Under the pieces are notes generated by a model, which was not told the origin of the DNA, searched no databases, and saw nothing but the letters and a program-made list of their open reading frames with translations. The position numbers were made by a program, and so were the translations under genes. From NCBI GenBank assembly GCA_028023455.1, contig JAQFVV010007229.1, positions 1-64,000 on the forward strand: a stretch of 64,000 bases of DNA, written 5' to 3'. The stretch comes from Epiperipatus broadwayi (taxonomy: Eukaryota; Onychophora; Udeonychophora; Euonychophora; Peripatidae). Positions 1 through 10,889 of this stretch are shown here, piece after piece. Position 1 is the stretch's first letter, and each line of letters begins with the position of its first letter.

Positions 1-1424
1 CCGTTTCAATATATATATATATATAGTGATGGAATGACAATCAAACTCCATCACTAGTTAGGATCAGCTAGCCCTGTAAATATTAATATACTAATGAGCT
101 AAAGAAACATTTTAAAATAAGCAATTATAGATGCAGATTAAAAAAATATGTGTTAGTAGACATAATATATATGCATACATGGCATTATAATTTATTCAAA
201 TATACACTTGAAGAATTTTGTTTTATGTGTGGATATATTTTTTTGTATTATGAAATATATTTGTTCATTTTATTTTGTCTTACATATTTAAATATTAAAG
301 AAAAAAGGAAATAAAGTTTTATTTTTACAGTGAAATTATCAAAGATTTTTTTAAAATTATTGTTCATATAATTTTTTCTTTTGTAAAAGAGAATTTTTTT
401 TTTTATCAACTTGAAGATATGGAAAATATATTTTCTTTTTTGTGTGTGTATTGATTAGATATTCATTCATTCATTAATTAAAAGATTTATCTGGGAATTT
501 AATTGGGAAAAAATAATGATAAGAAAAAACAGGCTGACAGTGATTTTTTTTATGAATATTGCTGTAAATAAAGTTTTAAAACTAAAGTCAGATATAAATT
601 TTGGGGTTGTTTTTGATCAGTGAAAGAGTCAAGTTGTGATTGAAGAGCTCTACTTTTGAAAAAACATTTTAGATGGAAAAAGTTAGTTGAAGCCTTGTTC
701 TGAAAGATTCTGAATTGTTGATGAGAACTGAACAACCATATAACACTACTGAGTTCTATTAAGTATTTGCAGGAAATAAATATTGTTATTGCATGGATTA
801 CTAATTAGTGACTTGCTAGAATGCTGTTTGCTGATTTGATTAAAGAAAGCAAGATGGAATAGAGCCTCATTTTAGTACATTGGTCTTTTTCCTTCATCAA
901 TATGTGAGCCTGACATAGTCATGTATGCAAAATGTCTGCCTAATGTAAAAATGATTCCGTAAAATAAATATCTAAATATAATTCATTGTGCCTCCTGCTT
1001 TGTAGTTCTACAGATGAAGAAAATGCTGCAAGTTTTGAACAGTGAGTCAAATTTTTTGTAAAAGAAGAAAAAGAGAAAGAAATATCTTAATAGATTAAAA
1101 CATTTTTTTCTCTGAAGAGAACTTAGCTACAGATATTTATTTATTTTGTAGCAAATCAATATTTAAAATAAAAAAGAATACACTATGGTAAATACGATTA
1201 ATTTATTTTTAAATTTTTAATATATTTTAAACCTATTTAATATACTACTGTTTTATTTTTTATTTCAATACAATTTATGTATTTAATCGATATGTATACA
1301 TATTTGTGTGTGTGTAATAATATAATATTATTTTAAACCTTGCAAATATATGTCATTGATTTCATTTTTGTTTTTTGGAAATGCAATTAATAATTCAATC
1401 TTTACATGCATATATGTATGTATC
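1..1424. other. AT-rich non-coding DNA
   Basis: No supported gene. It holds a short TA run at about 10-24, directly followed by a perfect 9-bp inverted repeat (25-33 and 47-55, AGTGATGGA and its complement, 13-nt loop). The rest is AT-rich sequence with homopolymer runs. A 61-codon minus-strand frame at 550-735 resembles nothing I know and is taken as chance. Confidence 0.6.
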
Positions 1425-1567
1425 ACATGATCACATTTCCTATACTAGCACATTAATTGTTGATAAACAGAGCAAAACTCTCCATACAGTATTGCCACCT
1501 GTGCTAAACAGAGTAATCAATGGATGCCAGAAGGCTTGTGCATAAAATCCCTATCTAATGCCTACGC

Positions 1568-1626
1568 ATCCAATATCCCCAGACTAGGTTCTGGCTTGTG
1601 GCCTTCGTCAGTGAGGAGCTTTGGAT
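1568..1626 (-). ncRNA. Hammerhead ribozyme motif, HHR-A copy 1 (one core change)
   Basis: On the minus strand stem I has an outer helix ATCCAA/TTGGAT and an inner helix TCCTCA/TGGGGA. The core reads CTGACGA, stem II is GGC/GCC around CACAA, and the cleavage triplet is GTC. The conserved GAAA is GAAC here, so the A15.1 position is lost and activity is doubtful. A change at position 7 (C for U) is normally tolerated in hammerheads. The two-part stem I with an internal loop suits a loop-loop contact with stem II, as in natural hammerheads. Confidence 0.75.
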
Positions 1627-1871
1627 CTGAGAGCACTGTATCTAGATCTTAGGATCTAATGCAACCCTCTAGCAACCACCTTTTATCTCTATTTAACTAC
1701 AAAACTATGAGAATGAAATTGAAAACACAAAAAATATTTTCAATCTAAGCTCAATAGCAATACTGTATGGAGAGTTTTGCTCTGTTTATCAACAATTAAT
1801 GTGCTAGTATAGGAAATGTGATCATGTGATGCTTAATGGTTTAATACCAATCCTGCCTAATAGGATAATGG

Positions 1872-1935
1872 TGGCTATGGTTGTAAAGGAGCCAAAGACA
1901 CCAAAATGTATGGGTGCTGAACTGAGTTCAGATCC
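1872..1935 (+). promoter_or_regulatory. Possible Pol III A/B boxes in HHR-A
   Basis: TGGCTATGGTTG (1872-1883) resembles an A box. GAGTTCAGATCC (1924-1935) resembles a B box with one extra base. The better B-box form GGTTCAGACCC appears in the related copy at 7119-7129 (minus). The spacing of about 52 bp fits a tRNA-like internal promoter. This is motif matching only. Confidence 0.35.
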
Positions 1936-2081
1936 ATATGAATATATAAGCTATTGAGCTTAGATTGAAAATATTTTTTGTGTTTTCAATTTCATTCTCA
2001 TAGTTTTGTAGTTAAGTAGAGATAAAAGGTGGTTGCTAGAGGGTTGCATTAGATCCTAAGATCTAGATGCAGTGCTCTCAG

Positions 2082-2140
2082 ATCCAAAGCTCCTCATTGA
2101 CGAAGGCCACAAGCCAGAAACTAGTCTGGGGATATTGGAT
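2082..2140 (+). ncRNA. Hammerhead ribozyme motif, HHR-A copy 2 (C3 changed)
   Basis: Stem I is ATCCAA (2082-2087) with TTGGAT (2135-2140) and TCCTCA (2091-2096) with TGGGGA. GAAA, the tiny stem III C-TA-G and the GTC cleavage triplet (cut after 2126) are intact. The core begins TTGACGA instead of CTGACGA. C3 is an essential position, so this copy is probably inactive. Confidence 0.75.
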
Positions 2141-2240
2141 GAGTAGGCATTAGATAGGGATTTTATGCACAAGCCTTCTGGAATCCATTGATTACTCTGT
2201 TTAGCACAGATGGCAATACTATATGGAGAGTTTTGCTCAT

Positions 2241-3110
2241 ATATGTATGTATGCGTCAATGATGTATTTATTTTATTTTGTACGAAAATATTTAACTTTT
2301 TAAAATTCAATCTTTTTTAATTATTTATTAATTTTAGATAATATGTCTGTACATATGTATAAATATCCATGCACATTTCTGCATAAGTCAGAATAGGGGG
2401 AGAATGTTTTCACATATTTAGATCTTTAACAGATTATTTGGTGTTAAGTTGTGATTATGCGTTTTATTTATTTATTTATTTATTTATTTAATATAATAAA
2501 TTAATTACTCAGTTAAGTCAGCTTTTGGTGTTCAATTTATCTGCTCATCTCACTCCACAGTAAATATAAATTATAAATTTTGTTTTTGTCTATTTTTTCT
2601 ACTGTATACCACTCAAGTTGAGAGTTTACAAGTATTACTGAACTTGAATATGGGATATGCTGCAAGGAACTGTAGATGGATGTCTCTATAAGGACCTTTT
2701 TAAAGTATTCTTTCTCTGAAAGTGGCGCATAGAATCAATGTGATTGAGGCTTTATAAAAATACTTTATTAATGGCAAGTTTTGCTGATCTGTATAGGGAT
2801 TGATACCAAAAGGGTTATCATGAAATATGATTAATGATTATTAGTTTGATCCTCTTTTAAGTAATATATATTTTACTACCAGTGTGTCTTCTATTAATTG
2901 GCTTGAAATAATGCCATATGTGGATTGTGGATGTTCATTAAGTTAACTTGCATGCTTCACATGTGAGACCTGTCATAGTTAATTTAAATAACTAAGTTAA
3001 ATGTGGATTTCACTATGTAGAAATTTAAAGCACCCTATGTACATCTTGAACTAGTTGTGTAGGATTATAAAGTAGAATGTGATAGAGAGAGTGAAAAGGA
3101 TAGGTTCTTG
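2241..3110. other. AT-rich non-coding DNA
   Basis: No gene seen. It contains a TTTA tetranucleotide tract at about 2463-2490 and otherwise unstructured AT-rich sequence. Confidence 0.6.
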
Positions 3111-3114
3111 GTAT

Positions 3115-3150
3115 AATATATATATATATATATATATACATACACACACA
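3115..3150. repeat. TA/CA microsatellite
   Basis: A run of alternating TA followed by a short CA tract. It sits at the edge of the first HHR-C unit, and similar TA tracts flank several repeats in this window. Confidence 0.85.
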
Positions 3151-3248
3151 AGTACATTATATATACTTTTAATTTAAATATAATGAAAGGGGATTTGATC
3201 CCAGACTTTTCCAACCCATACAACCACACACTTATGAAAAAGATAAAT

Positions 3249-3303
3249 GATCTTCAATAAATATATTTTGTGCTGAACCAGTACTCATCAGTTGATCCAG
3301 ATC
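3249..3303 (-). ncRNA. Hammerhead ribozyme motif, HHR-C copy 1
   Basis: On the minus strand stem I is GATCT plus TCAA, pairing with TTGA plus AGATC downstream. The core CTGATGA is intact. Stem II is close to GTGCTG/CAGCAC with loop GTT (one mismatch). GAAA reads AAAA; see the CpG-decay argument under findings. Stem III is a very short AT hairpin. Confidence 0.65.
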
Positions 3304-3789
3304 ATCATCTTCCCCACACATATATAATCAGTGCTTGCTTTATATTAAGATAGCAAATATTCAAACTTAAGTGAATAGGCTTCAATCTTTTCCACTCTCC
3401 AACTCTTCAGCAATCCATGTCATTGAAAATCAGATGATGGCTTGTTCAAACAAAAATTACATACTACACACCTATAATCAAATTTGCAAAAACACCCCCA
3501 TTTTACTGTCATATTCATGTTGACCATAAGTCATTTTGACCCCTCATATGCAGGACCCTAAGCCCATTCAAATATACAGAAAGGGGGATGAGTAGAATGC
3601 AGGCGCAATATGTAATATTTAAATACAAGTACATTATATATACTTTTAAGCTAGAAGTAATTAGAAGGATTTGAATCCAGACTTTCAAGCTTCCTTTAGT
3701 TTCATCCACTCAACCTTACACAACATTGCCACATACATGCAAAAAAGTTAAATAATCTCTGAGATATATATATATATGGGGGAGAAGAT

Positions 3790-3844
3790 GATCTGTACCA
3801 TCCGATGAGTGCTGGTTCAGCATGAAATATGTAAATTGGAGGTC
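3790..3844 (+). ncRNA. Hammerhead ribozyme motif, HHR-C copy 2
   Basis: Outer stem I GATCT (3790-3794) pairs with AGGTC (3840-3844), and CCA pairs with TGG inside it. The core is CCGATGA (U4 changed to C). Stem II is GTGCTG/CAGCAT with loop GTT, followed by an intact GAAA. The U4 change makes activity doubtful. Confidence 0.65.
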
Positions 3845-3960
3845 TTTTTTGCATGCATGTGATAGTGTATGCCAGTTGTATAAGATCGAGTAGATAACTA
3901 AGGGACCTTGAAAGTTGAAAGTCTGGGGTCAAATCCCCCTCTAGTTATATATATATACAC

Positions 3961-6310
3961 ACACCCATACTGATAGTGATAAGTATTATGTGCTTACAGT
4001 ATAACAAACAATGCACATTATAATCAAAGTTTATAAACAATGTGAGCTATTATCTACTTTATATAATATATACAAGAGGGCTTAAAACAAAATATAGCAA
4101 ATATTATGATTATATTGAGTATATATGTATTATATAAAGCTGAAATTATATAATAGATATTAAAAGCAATGCTTCCACTCCTTATAAATGTCAGGAAATC
4201 TCTTACTTGACTGTACATCTTGATAATTTCCAGTTTATACTATGCTGCAAACCATACTTATTATCTATTTAATTTAATACTTCTTTGAAAACTTTTGACC
4301 AAAAATAAATTTTTAATTTTATGTACTATGTAAATTAACAGTTCATTTTAATACTTTGGCTTTTGTTAAAACTATTATGATATTAAGACAAATGCTGTCA
4401 ATAGTCATATCTTCTATTATACTACATTCACATCTAAAAAATAATTAAAAAAAAATCTAATGATTAAATGATAAGAATGACATGTGATATTTGGGTATCA
4501 GATCTGAAACATTGAACTTTTATTCAAGAACCTTTATTATTGAAGTATGGTTATTTTATCATTGTGCTAAACTATGCAGAAATTTGTACTTTTTTTTTTT
4601 TGTATTGTCATTTAAAAGAAATCAAAAGTTTGTTGATGGAAATATTTTACCAAATTCAGCTTCAGTCATTCCATTCTTCTGCGTTCCATATATTTTATTT
4701 TATTTATTGATGCACTTAATCTAATTTGTATACTATTCCGATTTATTAAACAAATTAATGCTCTTTTAATTATATATGCTAAGTTTTGTACTTAAATGAT
4801 AGCTGAGTAACTAGCAATAGACCCAGAGATAATATTTGCTTCCCAATGAAAATAATCATTGCTTTCCATTTCTTTTAAAACCTTTTATTTTAGCATTTCA
4901 CTTATCTTTTTTCATAGTTCTTTTGCTTGGAAAGGTAATAAAATAATAATCCATGCACTTTGTTCCTTAAAGAATCGACATCTTCAAAATCATTCATGAA
5001 AACTAAATTGTACATTATTTATACGTTTGTTTTATAGATGGAGAATTGATATTGATCTGAAAATTCAGATTAATCTGGGATCTGCATTTCCACCTATTAT
5101 TACCTAAATATCCATTTGTAGACCAATAATTAAAAAGTGTGTAATGTTGACTATGAGTTAGCGACCTAAAAATAATCCAGATTTTTTTCACGTTCGAAAC
5201 CCATGCCATAGACATAAATAGATTGATGTGCTAACCATTTTACTATGAATTTTTTTTATAGACAATAATATTATTATTATTAGTTGCACTGCCTTTCTTT
5301 CGCGCGCGCACACACATGCATATATCAGTATATCTAAATAAATTATGGAGTACAGTATTGTAAAATTTGTAATAAACTTTAAGCCGTGTTTATTCAACTT
5401 AGTATTAAATGTTAAATTTCTTTGCTTAGATGGGTTCTTTCGTACAAATGTCAGAGTATTGAACTTCTACTGAAGGGTATTCACTTTTTAATAAAAAGAC
5501 TTAATCTATACTTAGAATAATCGTAATTTTCAGACTAACTTTTATAATTATTGATTTGTGTAAACATTTTTATAATCAACTTTTAAATTTCTACTCTGAC
5601 ATTTATATGACAGAATAAAACTTTGGAAATCAAAACTATCTTTAGCATCTTTTTTTTTTTTTTTAAAAAAAAAAAAACACTCATTAGATTTACTTTTTTA
5701 TATATATTAAGTAAGCTTGCTGTTAAAACACCTGTAGAGGTCCCTACTATCGTATTTTATACGCATATTATCGAGGTTATAGCCTCAGTAAATATTACTT
5801 AAAAATATTTTTAGAAAGTAAAAATTTAGTTTACTTGAATATTTAGATAAAGAGATAAAGTGATTTTCTCTCTCTTTTTCTTTCTTACATTTAAATGTAT
5901 ATACATTGAACAAAATAACTAGAACACGGGTCTGAATTTTAACGATATCAAATTTATTATAGGCTAATTAGCTAAACTGTTGAATACTTTTTATTAAACA
6001 AATTCAAACGAGTTAGCTGTATCTATAAAAATAAAATAATATAATTTTAGATCTAACTGCAATTGGAAATTAATAATTTTATTGAAAAGCTTACAACCAA
6101 TTCATTCATTTCTCTAAATAATGACTTTCATAAAGATCAGCTAATGACAATCCTAATCTTTGGTGCTACAAACACTGATAATATTCAAGTCTTAAAGATT
6201 CGATATCAAACAAAGTTCATATACTTTATGTAATTACATTAAAAAAAAAAATTAGAATACTGATTTTTATCATCACCATTGTTATTTATTTACTATCACT
6301 GACATTATTA
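3961..6310. other. AT-rich non-coding DNA
   Basis: No supported gene. There is a T14A12 homopolymer palindrome at about 5651-5676 and a short CG/CA dinucleotide patch near 5300-5315. Short frames at 4491-4724, 5015-5215 and 5188-5397 have no recognisable domain and are rich in Phe, Tyr, Ile and Lys, as expected of AT-rich chance frames. Confidence 0.6.
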
Positions 6311-6459
6311 CATCTACATGATCACAATTTCTTATGCTAGCACATTACTGTTATTAAAACAGGCAAAACTCTCCATACAGTAGTGCTACTCAGTGGCAAC
6401 CAGAGTAATCAATGGACACCAGAAGGCTTGTGCATAAAATCCATATTTAGTGCATACTC

Positions 6460-6518
6460 ATCCAATATCCCCAGACTAGTTTCTGGCTTGTGGCCTTCAT
6501 CAGTGAGAAGCTTTAGAT
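6460..6518 (-). ncRNA. Hammerhead ribozyme with intact core, HHR-A copy 3
   Basis: All core positions are present on the minus strand: CTGATGA, GAAA and GTC. Inner stem I is TTCTCA/TGGGGA (six pairs, two of them G-U). Outer stem I is ATCTAA/TTGGAT with one wobble. Stem II is a short GGC/GCC helix around CACAA with an A-A mismatch at its base. Stem III is A-U and C-G closing a 2-nt TA loop, as in the small type I hammerheads of retroelements. Predicted cleavage is between 6474 and 6473 on the minus strand. This is the best candidate for an active ribozyme in the window; very short stem III forms often cut as dimers. Confidence 0.85.
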
Positions 6519-6914
6519 CTGAGAGCACTGCATCTAGATCTTAGGATCTAATGCAACCCTCCAACAACCATTTTTTATCTCTGCTTAACTACAAAACTAT
6601 GAGAATAAAATTGAAAACACAATAATATTTTCAATCTAAGCTTAATAGCTTATATAGTCATATGGTCTGAACCCAGTTCAGTACCCATATATTTTGGTGT
6701 CTTTAGCTTTTTAACAATCATAGCCACCACTATCCTATTAGGCAGGATTGGTGTTAAATCACTAAACATCACATGATCATTATTTCTTATGCTAGCACAT
6801 TACTGTTATTAAAACAGGCAAAACTCTCCATACAGTAGTGCTACTCAGTGCCAACCAGAGTAATCAATGGATGCCAGAAGGCTTGTGCATAAAATCCCTA
6901 TATAGTGCCTACCT

Positions 6915-6973
6915 ATCCAATATCCCCAGACTAGTTTCTGGCTTGTGGCCTTCATCAATGAGGAGCTTTGGAT
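6915..6973 (-). ncRNA. Hammerhead ribozyme motif, HHR-A copy 4 (C3 changed)
   Basis: Stem I is ATCCAA/TTGGAT plus TCCTCA/TGGGGA with full complementarity. GAAA, the TA-loop stem III and GTC are intact. The core reads TTGATGA, so C3 is U. Predicted cleavage would fall between 6929 and 6928. Confidence 0.78.
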
Positions 6974-7204
6974 CTGAGAGCACTGCATCTAGATCTTAGG
7001 ATCTAATGCAACCCTCCAACAAACACTTTTTATCTCTGCTTAACTACAAAATTATGAGAATAAAATTGAAAACACAATAATATTTTCAATCTAAGCTCAA
7101 TAGCTTATATAATCATATGGGTCTGAACCCAGTTCAGTACCCATATATTTTGGTGTCTTTGGCTATTTAACAATAGCCATCACTATCCTATTAGGCAGGA
7201 TTGG

Positions 7205-7350
7205 TGTTAAGGCCTCAAGCCAGAAACTAGTCTGGTGATATTGGATGAGTAGGCACTAGATAGGGATTTTATGCACAAATCTTCTTGCATCCATTGATTA
7301 CTCTGGATGGCACTGAGTGGCACTACTGTATGGAAAGTTTGCCTGTTCAT
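7205..7350 (+). repeat. Truncated HHR-A copy, plus strand
   Basis: It begins inside the hammerhead at the second strand of stem II (GCC, GAAA, CTAGTC, then TGGTGA and TTGGAT). CTGATGA is missing, so no ribozyme is possible. It runs to the usual unit end near 7345. It forms an inverted pair with the minus-strand tandem before it. Confidence 0.7.
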
Positions 7351-8085
7351 CTTTAAATGAGTAATCTGCTAATTATTGTTAGATTTTATATGATATGGCA
7401 TTTTTACATTATCTTTACTAGGTTTTTTCCTATTTATAAAGAGATATTACCTCCAAATCATTATTATTATTAGAAGATACTCTTACGTATGTTGATCATT
7501 CATTTTGAAAAAAAAGAAGAGAAAAACGATAAATAATAAGAAATAAAAAGAAAAGATTGGAGTCTAATTGAAGGATAAAATGAAATTGCATAATCATATA
7601 ATTTCATTGTCACAATTAGAGCAGAAACATAACCTATGTCATAAGAAGTTCACAATAATTAGGATCCATATTAATCTATTTTCTAATAGTAAGATTAAAT
7701 AAATAAATAAAAGAGAGAAAAAATAAAAAAGTGCAAAGAGAAAAACAAAAAAGAGTTCATGATGACTTCCATAGTTTTTTTTTTAAGTTTCTTTTTAGTG
7801 GTTTTAACCATTTGACTTTCTGTATATCACTTTATTCAGGTAATTTGTTTTTCTGCTTTCAAATTTTATATTTTATTATTTTTGTAATTTTATGTTTTAC
7901 CATAATAGATCTATCTTATTGGCTGATAGACTTTATATAAAAATTCTTAATTCTAAAACTTTTTTTACATTAGTATTACTCGTAATATAATCCTTTTTTT
8001 ATATTAATGATCTAGGTTCTATCTATATAACCTTCATTAAAGTAACTTAATAACTTTTTTATTTATTTTTTCTCAAAAGTAACCT
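7351..8085. other. AT-rich non-coding DNA
   Basis: No gene seen. A 69-codon plus frame at 7731-7940 is Phe/Leu-rich and hydrophobic but lacks any recognisable domain; I treat it as chance. Confidence 0.55.
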
Positions 8086-8089
8086 TTAT

Positions 8090-8640
8090 TAGTCAAAAGA
8101 TTACAAAAAATTATCGGGTACCCTTACCCGTGGAGGATTACAAAGTGTTCAATGTTATAAGGCAAAACAATTATTGACCAGGTTTACAAAGTACGTACGC
8201 TTGATAACAAATATATCCATAAAAGGGTTGTATAATTTTGTTTAATATGTATCTATACATGGACAAGCACAGATCTGTACTGCCCAAAAGCAATCTGTAC
8301 CCTCCTGGCAGGTTTTCTGGGTAGCAGCAATAATCATCAGCAGCCTATACCCATAAACCAGACCCTCAATGACAGCCATCATCAACCCCTGTGGAAGAAA
8401 TGAGTGCAGACCCATGCCCATAAATATTATAACAAAACTCTATTATTGTTACAAAGATGATATTTCTAGATGGAGTGTCTAGCATCCAGTGATATAATCT
8501 TGCACATTGAGGTCAATGGAGCTGAACACCTGCTCCTAATCATTATCAAACTCCTGTGTTTTGTAAATGTTCACAACAGGTGTTCAACCCACCAACCAAA
8601 GTCCTTCAGGGTTCACCGTGATTTTTATTTGCAATACTAA
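8090..8640. other. Unclassified block of higher GC, possibly a repeat
   Basis: This block is visibly richer in G and C than its surroundings. On the minus strand a frame reads through about 60 codons (approximately 8420 down to 8240) without a stop. I recognise no protein family in it. It could be a remnant of an unidentified transposon or an ancient exon. No partner copy was found in the window. Confidence 0.3.
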
Positions 8641-10280
8641 TTGGATTCTGCTTCTTTTGATTGAATTTCAAATCTTGATTAGTAATCAATGATTCAAGTA
8701 TAATCTGAAAGTTTGTTGTTAAACCTTGGAAAATTTCTCAATAATTATTGCTTAAAAGAGTATGAATAATTTGCAGCGTCAATGTCTGTTTAGGTCTAAA
8801 ACATCATTTGTACTCATTTTTGTCTTTAAATCATTATTTTTTAGCTCAGGAATCACTTCATTGTAATTCTGTGTTGATTTGCAAACCATGGATAAACCTA
8901 AATCTCTTGGTGATCCTCTCTATTAACATCTAGAAAGATTAAGTCCAATTTTAGAACTGGGTAAAAAAAATTTAAAACCATATAAAACATTAATTTTTAT
9001 GCCAGAACTCTTTAATTGTAAATTTTTGATTGAATATGAAGAAAGGGGATTTGATTTAAGTGTTTTCAAATTTCTATTTAGAGTTAGAGATAACTCCAAT
9101 CTATTTAACAGCTTTTTGTACATTTTCTATGAAGTTATTTTCTTTTTATTCACAGATGGAAGAATATGTGAAAGAACAATAAATTGCAGCAAAGAAAATT
9201 TACTGTCAGTAGTTTTTCTCCAAACATGGACACAATATTCATCATTGGAATATGCTAATTATAATAAAGCTGTTTATGAAATGGTTGCATCAAAACCATA
9301 AGTAATATCATCCAGTTTTATAAGAATGTTATTCATAGAAATTATTTTAAGTCTCAACCATAGATAAATAAGGACTCTAAGTTATATTATAATCCAAGAT
9401 TTCCTTTAAATAATGTGTTTTAGCTTATTGTTGCATATGGTTGTACTCAAATTATGAGATGACTCCCTATTGTTTAGATGAAAAATTAAACATATTGACT
9501 TTATTAGATTAGAAATAAAATCTCAAATTTTGAAAAAGATTTCCAAATTTTTCATATTCTTATTAAGATATTTTTCTATTTCTAGAAACAATCTCATTTG
9601 TGAGTCAAAACAATATCATTAGCATAGATAAATTTCCAGCATTCTATTACTGGAAGATCATGTATAAGTATATCATCCGAGACTTGAACCCTGTAGTAGG
9701 CCATTCTGTAAAATTTTGTATCTACTACAATTATCATTTAATACATTTGAATCCTTTTCCTGAAAAATATTTTGCTAAAAAAATTAATGATTTTTCTGCA
9801 TTATTTTAAAGACTTTTTATAAGACATTTTTTTCTAAACAGAATATATAAGTTCAGAATAAATCAATATAAAAGCATCAGTTTTGAAATTAAAAATCTAT
9901 TTCTTGTTCATAACAACTTCATTCTAATTTAATTCAGCTTATTTGTAGATAACTAATTACCAACAATTGGAAAAAAATCTTAATATAATTTTTTCAAACA
10001 ACTGTAGGAAACGTATAATAATAATATCGGGTAATAACTTTGGCTTAATCTTTTTAGAAATTCTAAAAAATATGATTTGTTCCTGAAGCTTTCCTTACTT
10101 TATAACAATCAAGAGCTAATTTATTAATATTAATTATTGTTGAATTATTTCCACTATCTAATATTAAAACTAAATCCCTTTAGAAACATTTTACATTTTA
10201 TTTAAACTTTCTAAACATAATTAATAGCACCCTGAGTAGTATATTAACACAATGTAGGTCATATTATTCTCCTCTCTTCC
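8641..10280. other. AT-rich DNA with one unassigned 100-codon frame
   Basis: The longest frame is 8999-9301 on the plus strand, 100 codons from an ATG. I recognise no domain. Its C-terminal half (from about residue 52) has a more protein-like composition than its Phe-rich middle, and TTTATTCACAG at about 9148-9158 could be a 3' splice site just before it. That is weak evidence, so I do not call a gene. A 69-codon frame at 9600-9809 is equally unassigned. Confidence 0.35.
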
Positions 10281-10289
10281 TTAGATAAT

Positions 10290-10465
10290 AGTACTGGCAT
10301 GGAAATTAAACCTGGACTTTTAGATTAGTGAATATTGAATTGTAGTGGTGTTATCCACCCCTCTTTTTCAGGTGTCAGCATGAGAATAGAATTTAAACCG
10401 TTAGATTATGGAATATTGAATTTTAGGATAACAATCTAATCAACTGAGCTATTCTACCAAAAGCA
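10290..10465 (-). repeat. tRNA-like sequence, partly duplicated (SINE head or tRNA pseudogene)
   Basis: The minus strand has an A box, TAGCTCAGTTGATTAGA (10435-10451), and a B box, GGTTTAAATTC (10389-10399), spaced as in a tRNA. A second B-box half, GGTTTAATTTC (10302-10312), lies in direct repeat with shared flanking sequence. The molecule cannot fold as a clean tRNA: the acceptor stem is not evident. A tRNA-derived SINE remnant is the likeliest reading. Confidence 0.55.
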
Positions 10466-10683
10466 ATAAACAATAGAAATTTCATTTACTTATCCATGAG
10501 GATTCTCCTGATTTCTCCACTTTTTTTAAGAGCAAAGTTAATTAATGGTTTCCAGACATCATGTACAACCACACTCGGTTGATTTATGTAATAGTTTTCT
10601 ATAGTCTTGTGAGCAGCTAGCTTCTTTGAATTTTCTTTTTTGTTTTTTTATTGCTCTATGAAGAGCTGTTTAAGAGTTGTTCA

Positions 10684-10881
10684 ATCTATCTACCTACCTA
10701 CCTACCTACCTACCTACCTACCTACCCACCTACCCACCTACCTACCTACCTATCCACCTACCCACCCACTCACCTACCCACCCACCTACCTATCTATCTG
10801 CCTATCTGCCTGCCTACCTGCCTGCCTGCCTACCTACCTGCCTGCCTGCCTACCTACCTACCTACCTACTTACCTATCTGT
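10684..10881. repeat. CCTA/CCTG tetranucleotide microsatellite
   Basis: About 200 bp of (CCTA)n interspersed with CCCA, TCTA and CCTG units. All three forward frames stay open and give Tyr-Leu-Pro-Thr-type strings, so the frames at 10640-11099 are artefacts of the repeat. Confidence 0.95.
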
Positions 10882-10889
10882 ATTATGAC

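Larger units (their letters stand above)
1425..2240. repeat. HHR-A repeat, inverted pair of ribozyme-bearing units
   Basis: Two units of one repeat family lie in opposite orientation. The stretch 1425-1740 reads on the minus strand and about 1745-2238 on the plus strand. The terminal sequence beginning near 1425 recurs inverted at about 1745-1835 and again, in part, at 2205-2238. Each unit contains a hammerhead motif (1568-1626 minus, 2082-2140 plus). The plus unit also has a tRNA-like A box at 1872-1883 and a B-box-like GAGTTCAGATCC at 1924-1935. The same family is tandemly arranged at 6310-7350. No protein is encoded; an 84-codon minus-strand frame at 2056-2310 runs across the repeat and is not meaningful. 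Confidence 0.8.
3180..3960. repeat. HHR-C SINE-like repeats: three units with an inversion
   Basis: Three copies of a short element lie here: minus (about 3180-3335), minus partial (about 3600-3745) and plus (about 3780-3950). In reading order each full unit has a hammerhead motif, then an A-box-like region, then a TpsiC-like arm with a B box (for example GGGTCAAATCC at 3926-3936). In the partial minus copy an A-box-like GGTTGAGTGGATGAA precedes the shared AGCTTGAAAGTCTGG and B box. The stretch 3345-3600 between the copies is unclassified. Related B-box modules recur at 31885-31975 and hammerheads at 25975-26560. A tRNA-type promoter with a hammerhead is the layout known from schistosome Sm-alpha elements; assignment to that type is inference. 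Confidence 0.7.
6310..7350 (-). repeat. HHR-A tandem array, retrozyme-like
   Basis: Two direct copies of the HHR-A unit on the minus strand start near 6319 and 6774, a 455-bp period. A third, partial copy in plus orientation follows from about 7205. Both minus copies contain a hammerhead (6460-6518 and 6915-6973), again exactly 455 bp apart. Self-cleavage at both sites would release one 455-nt monomer, 6474-6928. Each unit has a B-box-like GGTTCAGACC(C), seen at 7119-7129 on the minus strand. Nothing in the unit is coding. Tandem units bounded by hammerheads are the signature of retrozymes and of Penelope pseudo-LTRs; which applies here is not settled by the sequence. Confidence 0.85.
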
